Shown here one piece after another: positions 7,385-14,726 of a stretch of 17,403 nt of DNA. Position numbers and translations under genes: made by a program. Source of the DNA: JBOGZI01 sp050697275. GTDB taxonomy: Bacteria > Actinomycetota > Thermoleophilia > Solirubrobacterales > 70-9. The notes beneath the pieces were generated by a model. The model made no database searches, had not been told where the DNA came from, and saw nothing but the letters and a program-made list of their open reading frames with translations. How positions within the stretch are numbered: position 1 is the first letter of the stretch; every line of letters begins with the position of its first letter. The stretch lies in NCBI GenBank assembly GCA_050697275.1, contig JBOGZI010000109.1, forward strand, positions 1 through 17,403, given 5' to 3'.

Positions 7385-7885
7385 TCAGGCGGCGGGACTC
7401 TCGGCCAGCTGCTGGCCCTCGACGGCTTTCTCGAGGATGTCCCTGAGCTGGCGCTGATCCTTCTCGGGCAGGTCCTTGATCCAATCGGGCGGCTCCGCGA
7501 GCAGCTTGGTCAGCTTCGCCCTGACCCGCTCCCCCTCGTCGGTCAGCAGCAGCAGCTTCACTCGACGATCGTGCTCCGCCGAGGTCCGGCGCACCAGGCC
7601 CCGCTCCTCGAGCCGGTCGGTGATCCCGGTCACGTTGGAGCTGTCGCAGGCCAGGAACTTCGCGAGCTCACCCATGGGGCGAGCTCCCCCGCCGAGGATC
7701 CGCAGCGCGATCGCCTGCTGTGGGGCGAGGTCGAACTCCTGGTTGATTGCCATGAAGCGGGCCTTGCTGGCGATCATCAGCCAGTGCATCAGGCTCCACG
7801 CCTGGCTGGCCGGGTCGGTGCGCCCGGTCTCCTCCGCGAGCCAGGAGAAGCCCCCGCTGCTGGTGGTGGTGGTGGTTTCGGTCAT
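7385..7885 (-). CDS. MarR family transcriptional regulator
   Basis: A 166-residue MarR-type repressor. The winged helix-turn-helix spans about residues 68-118: GELAKFLACDSSNVTGITDRL carries the recognition helix (80-92), and TSAEHDRRVKLLLLTDEG is the wing with the usual DxR element. Helices before and after would form the dimer interface. The N-terminus has a run of five threonines encoded by repeated ACC codons and is probably disordered. It is divergent from the ABC exporter across an unusually AT-rich 123-base region, the usual arrangement for a local repressor of an efflux system that responds to a small-molecule ligand. The ATG at 7885 stands 11 bases after a good -10 box, so its transcript would have almost no leader. 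Confidence 0.93.
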   Translation of the reverse strand: MTETTTTTSSGGFSWLAEETGRTDPASQAWSLMHWLMIASKARFMAINQEFDLAPQQAIALRILGGGARPMGELAKFLACDSSNVTGITDRLEERGLVRRTSAEHDRRVKLLLLTDEGERVRAKLTKLLAEPPDWIKDLPEKDQRQLRDILEKAVEGQQLAESPAA

Positions 7886-7891
7886 TGCCCA

Positions 7892-7947
7892 CTCAAATAC
7901 TAGCCGCCATCATCAACATTTGCAAGCCTCAAATATTTTGCTAGTCT
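7892..7947. promoter_or_regulatory. Symmetric divergent promoter/operator between marR and the exporter
   Basis: A palindromic TTGCAA at 7920-7925 can serve as -35 in both directions. On the minus strand TAGTAT (7897-7902) follows after 17 bases. On the plus strand TAGTCT (7942-7947) follows after 16. Both -10 boxes lie in inverted ACTAGC (7899-7904) and GCTAGT (7940-7945) arms centred on the TTGCAA. A nearer inverted pair, ATTTG (7918-7922) and CAAAT (7930-7934), and a direct repeat CTCAAATA (7892-7899 and 7928-7935) are candidate MarR sites. The region is conspicuously AT-rich for this genome. Function is inferred from position and symmetry. Confidence 0.5.
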
Positions 7948-8008
7948 GCCATCTCGGTAGGCAACGACTTCCAATCCCAAGCAATATATGCAAGGAGCCG
8001 GAGAGAAG

Positions 8009-9058
8009 ATGGCCGACAGCCCCAACGGAACCACACGGATCGCAGGCGAAGGCGGCAACGGGATCGAGGCGAGTGGGCTCGCCCGCGAGTTCAAGGGCGG
8101 CGTCACCGCGGTGGACGGGATCGACCTCGAGGTCCGGCCCGGCGAGATCTACGGCTTCCTCGGCCCGAACGGCGCCGGCAAGTCCACCACCGTGCACATG
8201 CTCACCACGCTGCTCCCCCCATCGGCCGGCTCGGCGCGGGTCGCGGGTCACGACGTCACGACCGAAGGAGCTGCCGTCCGCGACGCGATCGGCGCCGCCC
8301 TCCAGGAAGCCGCGCTCGACCCGCAGCTGAGCGCCCGCGAGCACATGCGGCTCCAGGGAGCGCTCCACGGAATCCCCAAGGAGGAGCGCACCCGCCGCTC
8401 CGAGGCGCTGATCGAGCGGGTCGGCCTCACCGAGGCCGCCGACCGCAAGGTGGCGGGCTACTCCGGCGGCATGAAGCGGCGGCTCGACCTCGCCCTCGCC
8501 CTCCTCCACCACCCCCGGGTCCTCTTCCTGGACGAGCCCACCACCGGACTCGACATCCAGAGCCGCACCGCGCTCTGGGACGAGATCGCGCACCTCTCCC
8601 GCGACGAGGGGGTAACGGTCTTCCTCACCACCCAGTACCTGGAGGAGGCGGATCAGCTCGCCGACCGCGTCGGGATCATCGACCGGGGGACGATCGTGGC
8701 CGAGGGAGCGCCACAAGCGCTCAAGGCCGAGATCGGGCGCCCCACGGTGGAGGTGATCACGGCCGAGCACGGCGACCGCCCCCGGGCGGCGGAGGTCCTC
8801 GAGCGCTTCGGCGAGCTCGTCCCCGGCTCCCCCAAGGGGGAATCGGTCAGGCTCAGCGACGGCGTCGAGGAGTTGGCGGAGATCGTCCGCGCTCTCGACG
8901 GCGGCGGGATCCGCGTCGCCAACCTCGAGCTGCACGCGCCCAGCCTCAACGATGTCTTCCTCGCCCAGACCGGACGCTCGCTCGAGGGCGCCCAGGCGCA
9001 GGCCGAGGGCGAGCCCGGGACGGGCGAGCAGCCGGTCATCGAGGGGGCACCGGCGTGA
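8009..9058 (+). CDS. ABC transporter ATP-binding protein (DrrA-type exporter)
   Basis: A 349-residue nucleotide-binding subunit of an ABC-2 exporter, of the daunorubicin-resistance (DrrA) type. Walker A is GPNGAGKST (52-60), the Q-loop glutamine is near 99, the signature is YSGGM (151-155), and Walker B is VLFLDE (171-176) with E176 catalytic. The H-loop position is Gln209 (TTQYLEEAD), which is usual in this subfamily. The C-terminal 100 residues (about 245-349) form the accessory domain found after DrrA-type ATPases, ending with the PSLNDVFL segment. ATG at 8009 has GGAGA five to six bases upstream; an in-frame ATG at 7988 would add seven residues and include that ribosome site. The stop overlaps the next start as GTGA, so the three genes are translationally coupled. 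Confidence 0.95.
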   Translation: MADSPNGTTRIAGEGGNGIEASGLAREFKGGVTAVDGIDLEVRPGEIYGFLGPNGAGKSTTVHMLTTLLPPSAGSARVAGHDVTTEGAAVRDAIGAALQEAALDPQLSAREHMRLQGALHGIPKEERTRRSEALIERVGLTEAADRKVAGYSGGMKRRLDLALALLHHPRVLFLDEPTTGLDIQSRTALWDEIAHLSRDEGVTVFLTTQYLEEADQLADRVGIIDRGTIVAEGAPQALKAEIGRPTVEVITAEHGDRPRAAEVLERFGELVPGSPKGESVRLSDGVEELAEIVRALDGGGIRVANLELHAPSLNDVFLAQTGRSLEGAQAQAEGEPGTGEQPVIEGAPA

Positions 9059-9867
9059 GTCCGGCGGCGATCAGGGCGAAGGCGGCGAGCCAGGTCCCGC
9101 TCCTGATCCAGGTCAGGGAGCTGGCCCGCCGCTCGATCATGCGGACAGTGCGCCAGCCGGCGCAGATCGTCCCAGCCACCCTCTTTCCGCTGATCCTGCT
9201 CGCGATCAACTCCGCGGGGTTGGACTCGGCGGCCGATCTGCCCGGCTTCCCCACCGACAGCTACCTCACCTTCGCGCTCGCCTTCGCCTTCCTTCAGGCG
9301 GGCGTGTTCGCCGTGATCGGCACCGGCCAGAACCTGGCCGAGGACCACGTCAACGGCTTCTTCAGCCGCATGCAGCTCACCCCGATCAGGCCTCTCGCCC
9401 TGGTCGCGGGCCAGCTCGCGGGCACGCTGACGCTGGGCCTGTTCCAGGCGGCGACCTACATCGCCGTCGGGCTGGCGGCGGGCGGCCACATCGAGGCCGG
9501 CATCCCCGGCGCCCTGGTGCTGATCGCGCTGGCGACCCTGATCACCCTCGCCTTCGGCTCGATCGGGCTGATCGCGGGGATGCGGGCGAGCACGCCCGAG
9601 AACGTTCAGGGGCTGTTTCCCGTGACCTTCGTCTTCCTCTTCATGAGCTCAATGGCCCTGCCGCGCGACCTGATCGAGACCGACTGGTTCCGGACGATCG
9701 CCACCTACAACCCGGTCAGCTACATGATCGAGGGCATCCGCAGCCTGCTGATCACCGGCTGGGACGCGGAGGCGCTCGCGCTCGGCTTCAGCTGCGCGGT
9801 CGTGATCCTCTCGCTCGCGCTGACCGCAGCGACCGCCTCGATCAAGGGAAGGATGGTGCGGACTTGA
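9055..9867 (+). CDS. ABC-2 type permease, first subunit
   Basis: A 270-residue ABC-2 membrane subunit (DrrB-like). About six hydrophobic segments are visible, starting near residue 40 (IVPATLFPLILLAI), with a hydrophilic link carrying the family-like NGFFSRMQLTPIRPLALV stretch after the second segment. The YNPVSYMIEGIRSLL segment before the last helix is characteristic of this permease family. The GTG start overlaps the ATPase stop by four bases. The stop likewise overlaps the next start by four bases, so equal production of both permeases is plausible. The substrate is unknown; drugs, lipids and polysaccharide precursors are all carried by relatives. Confidence 0.93.
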   Translation: MSPAAIRAKAASQVPLLIQVRELARRSIMRTVRQPAQIVPATLFPLILLAINSAGLDSAADLPGFPTDSYLTFALAFAFLQAGVFAVIGTGQNLAEDHVNGFFSRMQLTPIRPLALVAGQLAGTLTLGLFQAATYIAVGLAAGGHIEAGIPGALVLIALATLITLAFGSIGLIAGMRASTPENVQGLFPVTFVFLFMSSMALPRDLIETDWFRTIATYNPVSYMIEGIRSLLITGWDAEALALGFSCAVVILSLALTAATASIKGRMVRT

Positions 9868-10637
9868 TCCGGCGCTACCTCTCCGTCGCCGGGGGCCTCG
9901 CCAGGAGGCTGCTGGACGTCTTCCTCAGCAGCCCGGCGCTGTTCCTGCCGCCGCTGCTGATGCCGATGTTCTTCTTCATCGCCTTCGCGGGTGGGCTCTC
10001 CGCGGTGAGCAACAATCCCGCCTTCGACTACCCGGCCGGCTACACGGCGTTCGAGTACGGCTTCGTGCTGATGCAGGCCGCCGCGTTCGGGGGGGTGTTC
10101 TCGGGGTTCTCGATCGCTTCCGACTTCCAGTTCGGCTTCGGTCGCCGTCTCCTGCTCGCGACCCCACATCGCAGCGCGCTGATCCTGGGCTACGGCATCG
10201 TCGCCATGGTTCGGGCCGCGATCACTCTTGCGATCGTGACCGCGATCGGGCTCGCCGCCGGCATGGACATCCTCGGCGGTCCGCTCGATCTGGTCGCGCT
10301 CTACGGGCTGGCGGCGATCGTCAACGTCGCCGGCGCCCTCTTCTCGGCGGGGATCGCGCTGCGCTTCCGCAGCCTCCAGGCGACCCCCCTGATGATGGTC
10401 CCCACCTTCCTCTTCCTCTTCCTGGCGCCGGTCTACGTGCCGCGCAACCTGCTCGCCGGCTGGGTCGGAGCGGTCTCCGACTACGACCCCGCCACCCACA
10501 TCATGGAGACCGGCCGCGAGCTGCTCGCGGGCCAGCAGGCGGACTTCCTCGCGGCCCTGGCGATCGGGCTCGGGCTGGCCGCGTTGCTCGCGGCGTTCGC
10601 GATCCGCGGCCTGCGCAAGGCCGAGGCGGCCGGTTGA
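9864..10637 (+). CDS. ABC-2 type permease, second subunit
   Basis: A 257-residue membrane protein of the same ABC-2 fold as its neighbour but clearly different in sequence, so the exporter is probably a heterodimer of two permeases served by one ATPase. About six hydrophobic segments are seen, and the YDPATHIMETGRELL stretch corresponds to the YNPVSYMIEGIRSLL of the first permease. The start is TTG at 9864, overlapping the previous stop as TTGA with GGAAGG about ten bases upstream. Longer versions of this frame run inside the previous gene and are not supported. The chain ends in a short basic tail. Confidence 0.9.
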   Translation: MIRRYLSVAGGLARRLLDVFLSSPALFLPPLLMPMFFFIAFAGGLSAVSNNPAFDYPAGYTAFEYGFVLMQAAAFGGVFSGFSIASDFQFGFGRRLLLATPHRSALILGYGIVAMVRAAITLAIVTAIGLAAGMDILGGPLDLVALYGLAAIVNVAGALFSAGIALRFRSLQATPLMMVPTFLFLFLAPVYVPRNLLAGWVGAVSDYDPATHIMETGRELLAGQQADFLAALAIGLGLAALLAAFAIRGLRKAEAAG

Positions 10638-10638
10638 G

Positions 10639-10809
10639 ATGGCCGCGGTGAGCAGGATCCGGGATCCCCAGCGACTGGTCGAGCTGGTGGCTGACACCAT
10701 GGTTCGCGAGGCCACCCGCGCCGACCGCGTCCGCAGCCTGAACGGCGCTGATGGCGAGCGGTCGGCCGGTGGGCCGGACGCAACCGATGACGAGAAACGA
10801 GGTGACTGA
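10639..10809 (+). CDS. Possible 56-residue protein between the exporter and the DoxX gene
   Basis: ATG at 10639 follows the permease stop by one base and opens a 56-codon frame ending one base before the DoxX start. Residues 10-34 (PQRLVELVADTMVREATRADR) could form an amphipathic helix; the rest is polar and disordered-looking. Most of the first 34 codons end in G or C, as in true genes here, while later codons are less biased. A GAGG lies about 13 bases upstream. I recognise no family. It may be a translationally coupled small protein, or simply an open spacer in GC-rich DNA. Confidence 0.38.
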   Translation: MAAVSRIRDPQRLVELVADTMVREATRADRVRSLNGADGERSAGGPDATDDEKRGD

Positions 10810-10810
10810 G

Positions 10811-11239
10811 ATGGACGTCGTCTTCCTGATCGGGCGCATTCTCTTTGCGCTCCTGTTCGTCAGCTCGGCGCTGCAGGTGCACCTGCTCGGTGAGGGTCGC
10901 CGGCAGGGAACCGAGTATGCGAAGCAGTCCGGAGCACCGGCGCCGGAGCTGCTGGTCCCGCTGAGTGGCTTGGCGATCCTTGCGGGCGGGCTGATGGTGG
11001 CGCTCGGGATCTGGGCCGATCTCGGGACGATCCTGATCGCTGGCTTCCTGATCGGGATCACGCCGGTCATGCACGCCTTCTGGAAGATCGAGGACCCCCA
11101 GATGCAGGCGATCCAGTCCGCGATGTTCTTCAAGAACGTCGCGCTCCTGGGAGCGGCGATCATCCTCTTCTGGCTCTTCAACCAGACGATCGACCCGCCA
11201 CTGACGATCACCGACGCCCTCTTCGACCGGATCGACTAG
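10811..11239 (+). CDS. DoxX family membrane protein
   Basis: A 142-residue protein with four hydrophobic segments (about 3-20, 48-66, 70-88 and 107-125), fitting the DoxX family. Members are small membrane proteins linked in several bacteria to thiol or sulfur redox homeostasis, and in mycobacteria to a complex with superoxide dismutase and a thiosulfate sulfurtransferase. The LLVPLSGLAILAGGLMVALG segment is typical of the family. ATG at 10811 has an excellent ribosome site (GAGGTGA, about seven bases upstream), which decides the start over an in-frame ATG at 10751. It lies tail to tail with a CxxC protein gene, five bases between stops, so a shared redox theme is possible but not shown. Confidence 0.86.
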   Translation: MDVVFLIGRILFALLFVSSALQVHLLGEGRRQGTEYAKQSGAPAPELLVPLSGLAILAGGLMVALGIWADLGTILIAGFLIGITPVMHAFWKIEDPQMQAIQSAMFFKNVALLGAAIILFWLFNQTIDPPLTITDALFDRID

Positions 11240-11244
11240 GGCGG

Positions 11245-11646
11245 TTACGCGCAGGACTGGATGCGGCGCTCCGCGCGTTCCTTGGCTCCCTCGCTGACGC
11301 GCCTGCTCACCGTCCCACGGTGATCGGCGACGAAGCGATAGGCGCGATCGACGAGCCGCGGCGCTCGCGCCGCCAGCCCAGCCAGTGGCCGACCGGCGGG
11401 AAGCTGGCGAAGCAGCGCTGGCACCGCCTCGCCTCCCGAGAGGAGCTCCCCTTCGGGCGTGATCAGGTGCCAGGAGGCCATGCGCTCCTCCTCGTTCATC
11501 CCCGGGAGAAGACGTTCGGCCTCGGGGTCCTGCAGCGCCACCGGGCGCAGCCGGCCCGGCCGGTCCCAGGCGAGCAGCTTCGCCATCGACCAGCGGCAGA
11601 AGCCGCAGGTGTGGCTATAGAGCACGATCCCCCTGGGTCGGGGCAT
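11245..11646 (-). CDS. DCC (DUF393) family thiol-disulfide oxidoreductase-like protein
   Basis: A 133-residue protein with a thioredoxin-like N-terminus: the strand GIVLYSHTCGFC gives a CxxC at Cys14 and Cys17. DCC family proteins usually carry DGxCxxC there; here SHT stands where the acidic segment is expected. The following RWSMAKLLAWD helix and the LQDPEAERLLPGM segment resemble the family's region after the active site. A C-terminal SCA tail adds a third cysteine. The ATG at 11646 is chosen because similarity begins immediately there; the same frame runs on upstream, antisense to the catalase-like gene, but that extension looks like a shadow. Start codons of the two divergent genes are 42 bases apart. 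Confidence 0.78.
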   Translation of the reverse strand: MPRPRGIVLYSHTCGFCRWSMAKLLAWDRPGRLRPVALQDPEAERLLPGMNEEERMASWHLITPEGELLSGGEAVPALLRQLPAGRPLAGLAARAPRLVDRAYRFVADHRGTVSRRVSEGAKERAERRIQSCA

Positions 11647-11653
11647 GCCCACT

Positions 11654-11682
11654 TTGTAGCCGGTTCGATGCAGGGGTAGGCT
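11654..11682 (+). promoter_or_regulatory. Possible promoter of the catalase-like gene
   Basis: TTGTAG (11654-11659) and TAGGCT (11677-11682) are separated by exactly 17 bases, and the -10-like box ends six bases before the ATG at 11689. That spacing suggests a leaderless or nearly leaderless transcript. Each hexamer matches the consensus at only three positions, so this is tentative. Confidence 0.3.
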
Positions 11683-11688
11683 GCCCGC

Positions 11689-12642
11689 ATGGCCTCCCCG
11701 GAGAAGCAGGCGGCGACCAGCCTCTGGGAGGAGATCGTGGACGCGCTCAACGCGGTCAACGGATCCCACCCGGGCCACCGCGCCGTCCACGCCAAGGGCA
11801 CCGTCTGCAGGGGCCGCTTCACCGCCAGCTCGCAGGCGCGCGAGCTCTCCAGGGCTGCCCATCTCCAGGGCGAGCCAGTCGAGGCCACCGTGCGCTTCTC
11901 GAACGCGAGCGGCAACCCGAGGACCTCGGACGCCCACCCGATCGCCGGCCGCGGGATGGCGGTCAAGTTCCATCTCCCTGACGGCGAGGCGACCGACATC
12001 GTCAGCACGCCGCTGCTCGTCTTCCTGGTCCGAACACCTGAGGACTTCCTCGAGCTGACCACGACCCGGATCCCCGATCCGGAGACGGGCCAGGCCGACC
12101 CCGAGAAGATGGGCGCCTTCCTCGGCGAGCATCCCGAGACCGCCAAGGCGCTCCAGCTCGGCCTGCCCAAGAACGCCCCGACGACCAGCTACGCCACCTC
12201 TGTCTACAACGCGCTGCACGCCTTCGGCCTGAGCGGCGCCGGGGGCGAGACGACCTGGGGCCGCTACGGCTGGCGGCCGCTGGAGGGCGAGCGGTACCTC
12301 TCCGAGGACGAGGTGGCCTCGGCCGGGCGCGACTACCTGCAGGAGGAGATCCGCGAGCGGCTCTCCTCGGGCTCGGCCAGCTTCGCGCTCGAGTTCACGC
12401 TCGCCGCCGAGGGCGACCCGCTCGACGACCCGACCGCGGTCTGGGAGGGGGACCGCGAGATCATCGTCCTCGGCGAGCTCGAGGTGAGCGAGGTGGTCGG
12501 GGACCCCGAGACCCCGCAGGAGCCGCACGTCTTCGACCCGATGCGGCTCACCGACGGGCTCGAGCCCTCCGACGACAAGATCCTCGCCGCCCGCCCCGAG
12601 GCCTACGCGGTCTCGATCGAGCGGCGCACGGGTTCCGCCTGA
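11689..12642 (+). CDS. Catalase-like heme protein (SrpA-type, short)
   Basis: A 317-residue member of the catalase fold, much shorter than true catalases (about 480 or more) and close to the length of the SrpA-like group. The distal heme histidine is His34 (VHAKG) and the distal asparagine is Asn72 (RFSNASGNP). The proximal tyrosine ligand is Tyr306 in RPEAY (302-306), matching the RxxxY of catalases. With all three present, heme binding is likely; activity could be peroxidase, weak catalase or organic-peroxide conversion. There is no signal peptide, so it is cytoplasmic. It is divergent from the CxxC protein and precedes an SRPBCC gene by 40 bases. Family call is firm, substrate unknown. Confidence 0.9.
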   Translation: MASPEKQAATSLWEEIVDALNAVNGSHPGHRAVHAKGTVCRGRFTASSQARELSRAAHLQGEPVEATVRFSNASGNPRTSDAHPIAGRGMAVKFHLPDGEATDIVSTPLLVFLVRTPEDFLELTTTRIPDPETGQADPEKMGAFLGEHPETAKALQLGLPKNAPTTSYATSVYNALHAFGLSGAGGETTWGRYGWRPLEGERYLSEDEVASAGRDYLQEEIRERLSSGSASFALEFTLAAEGDPLDDPTAVWEGDREIIVLGELEVSEVVGDPETPQEPHVFDPMRLTDGLEPSDDKILAARPEAYAVSIERRTGSA

Positions 12643-12682
12643 TCGAGGAAGCTGAGACCGATCGCCGGATTGGCTGGCGCCC

Positions 12683-13171
12683 GTGATCCGCTGGCCCCAG
12701 GGCCATGAGCCCGAGCGGTCGCTGCTCCACGCGGTCAACGAGCTCCAGATCGACGCCGAGCCCGAGCGCGTCTTCGCCTGGCTGCGCCGGCCCGATCTCT
12801 GGCCGAGCTACTACGGCAACTCGCGCTTCGTCCGCCGCCGGGGCGGCCCCTGGCCCGAGGTGGCGCTCGGCAGCCGCTTCCGCTGGGTTACCTTCGGCGT
12901 CATCGTCCACTCGGAGATCGTCGAGTTCGACCCGCCCGCCCGCCTCGCCTGGTCCGCGCGTGAGCTCGGCGCGAGCGGCCATCATGCCTGGCTGCTCGAG
13001 AGCCGGGAGGGAGGGACCTTCGTTCACACCGAGGAGACCCAGCGCGGCTGGGCGATGGGGCTCGCCGCGCCGGCGATGCGCCGCCTGATGCCGCGCTATC
13101 ACCAGCGCTGGCTCGAGGGCCTCGCCCGGGTCGTGGCCCAGGGCCCGCCCCCGCCCCCGGAGGCGGACTGA
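12683..13171 (+). CDS. SRPBCC/polyketide-cyclase-like ligand-binding protein
   Basis: A 162-residue protein with the START-like SRPBCC pattern: an N-terminal strand (LLHAVNELQIDAEPERVFAWL), the RPDLWPSYYGNS helix region, then antiparallel strands and a long C-terminal helix (LMPRYHQRWLEGLARVV). This fold makes a deep hydrophobic pocket for lipids, polyketides or hormones; the specific ligand is unknown. The start is GTG at 12683 with little ribosome-site signal. The C-terminus is a proline-rich tail. Its TGA is followed after one base by the TTG of the carboxypeptidase gene, so the two are probably cotranscribed. Confidence 0.8.
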   Translation: MIRWPQGHEPERSLLHAVNELQIDAEPERVFAWLRRPDLWPSYYGNSRFVRRRGGPWPEVALGSRFRWVTFGVIVHSEIVEFDPPARLAWSARELGASGHHAWLLESREGGTFVHTEETQRGWAMGLAAPAMRRLMPRYHQRWLEGLARVVAQGPPPPPEAD

Positions 13172-13172
13172 G

Positions 13173-14726
13173 TTGGCGGCGACCGACGAGCTCCGCGAGC
13201 GCCTCGGCCGCATTCACGATCTGAGCCGGGCCGCCTCCCTGCTCGCCTGGGACGAGCGCACGATGATGCCGGGTGCGGGCGCCGCCGCCCGCGCCGAGCA
13301 GCTGGCGACCCTCGCCCGGGTCCGCCACGAGATGTTCACCGACGAGGAGATCGGGACCCTGATCGACCGCGCCCGGACGGAGCTCGACGCGGGTGCGATG
13401 GAGCGGCCGGGGGAGTCGATCGACGCCGACCTGATCCGGGTCGTCGGCCGCGACTGGGAGAAGGCCCGGCGCGTTCCGGCCGAGCTGCGGGCGGAGCTGG
13501 CGCGCGCCAGCTCGATTGCGGAGAACGCCTGGATCGAGGCGAGGCGCGACTCCGACTTCGGCAGGCTCCTTCCCCACCTCGAGCGGAACGTCGAGCTGGC
13601 CCGCCGCTACGCCGACTGCTACGAGGGCTTCCCCGGCTTCTCGCACCCCTACGACCCGCTGCTCGACGAGTACGAGCCGGAGATGTCCACCGCCCAGATG
13701 CGCGCGGTGCTCGGCGAGCTCCGGGACGGCCTGGTCCCGCTGGTCGCCGGGGCGACCGGATCGGACCCCGGGCGCGGCGAGGACGGCACCCGCGACGGGG
13801 TCGACGGCGACCCGTTCCAGGGGAGCTTCCCGGTGGACGAGCAGCGCGAGCTCCTGCGGGAGCTGATCTCCGAGCTGCCCTATCCCGAGGGCTCCTGGCG
13901 GCTCGACCCGACCGAGCATCCCTTCGCGATCTCGATCGGGCACCGGGACGTCCGGCTCACAACCCGCTACGACCAGTCGAACCTGGCAATGGCGCTGTTC
14001 AGCACCCTGCACGAGGCGGGCCACGGCCTCTACGAGTCCGGCGTGGACCCCGAGCTGGTCCGGACCCCGCTAGCCAAGCCGCGCTCGCTCGGGCTGCACG
14101 AGTCGCAGAGCCGCCTCTGGGAGAACTGGGTCGCCCGCGGCCGGCCCTATCTCGAGCGGCTGCTCCCCCGCCTCCGCGAGCGCTTCCCGGGGAGCTTCGA
14201 GGAAGCCGAGGCCGGCGAGCTCGAGCGCGCCGCCAACCGGATCGAGCGCTCGCTGATCCGGATCGAGGCCGACGAGGTGACCTACAACCTCCACATCCTG
14301 ATCCGCTTCGAGCTCGAGCTTCAGATCTTCGAGGGGGAGCTGGCGCTGGCCGAGCTGCCGGACGCCTGGAACGAGCGCTATCGCGACTACCTCGGCCTCG
14401 AGGTGCCCGACGACGCGCACGGCGTGCTCCAGGACGTGCACTGGGCGGCCGGCTCGTTCGGCTACTTCCCCACCTACAGCCTCGGCAACGTGATCGCTGG
14501 CCAGCTCTGGGCCGCGGCGCGCCGCGACCTACCCGACCTGGACGAGCGGATCGCCGCCGGCGATCTCGGCTCGCTCGGCGAGTGGCTGCGGGACCGCGTT
14601 CATCGCCACGGCCGCCGCCTCTCCCCGGCCGAGATCCTGGAGCGCGCGGGCTGCGGCGAGCTCTCGGTCGAGCCGTTGCTGGAGCACCTGAGGTCCAAGG
14701 CATGCGCTGGATCGTCGACGGCATGA
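13173..14726 (+). CDS. M32 family metallocarboxypeptidase
   Basis: A 517-residue zinc carboxypeptidase of the thermostable carboxypeptidase 1 (Taq-type) family, which removes C-terminal residues from peptides in the cytoplasm. The zinc site is HEAGH (280-284), with the third ligand Glu310 in HESQSRLWEN. Other family signatures are LIRFELE (376-382) and GYFPTYSLGN (430-439). The N-terminal LLAWDERTMMPGAGAAARAEQLATL stretch is also typical, and total length matches the family. Residues about 192-215 are an acidic, glycine-rich stretch that looks like a loop insertion. TTG at 13173 is supported by GGAGG nine bases upstream and fits the N-terminus expected of the family. The 3' end overlaps the next gene by 25 bases in another frame. 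Confidence 0.95.
   Translation: MAATDELRERLGRIHDLSRAASLLAWDERTMMPGAGAAARAEQLATLARVRHEMFTDEEIGTLIDRARTELDAGAMERPGESIDADLIRVVGRDWEKARRVPAELRAELARASSIAENAWIEARRDSDFGRLLPHLERNVELARRYADCYEGFPGFSHPYDPLLDEYEPEMSTAQMRAVLGELRDGLVPLVAGATGSDPGRGEDGTRDGVDGDPFQGSFPVDEQRELLRELISELPYPEGSWRLDPTEHPFAISIGHRDVRLTTRYDQSNLAMALFSTLHEAGHGLYESGVDPELVRTPLAKPRSLGLHESQSRLWENWVARGRPYLERLLPRLRERFPGSFEEAEAGELERAANRIERSLIRIEADEVTYNLHILIRFELELQIFEGELALAELPDAWNERYRDYLGLEVPDDAHGVLQDVHWAAGSFGYFPTYSLGNVIAGQLWAAARRDLPDLDERIAAGDLGSLGEWLRDRVHRHGRRLSPAEILERAGCGELSVEPLLEHLRSKACAGSSTA

Noticed and set aside
8952..9863. Long N-terminal extension of the second permease frame
   Set aside because: It runs through the whole first permease gene in another frame with Arg/Pro/Asp-rich nonsense sequence. 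The TTG at 9864 with its four-base overlap is the sensible start.
10765..10781. GC-rich hairpin CGGCC/GGCCG before the DoxX gene
   Set aside because: Only five base pairs in very GC-rich DNA with no T-run; such stems are expected by chance throughout the window.
11647..12738. N-terminal extension of the CxxC protein frame on the minus strand
   Set aside because: It is antisense to the catalase-like gene and shows no domain; the thioredoxin-like strand begins directly after the ATG at 11646.
13891..13901. An 11-base match to the palindromic element inside the carboxypeptidase gene
   Set aside because: It lacks the second hairpin arm, its codons are typical of the gene, and it is short enough for chance.
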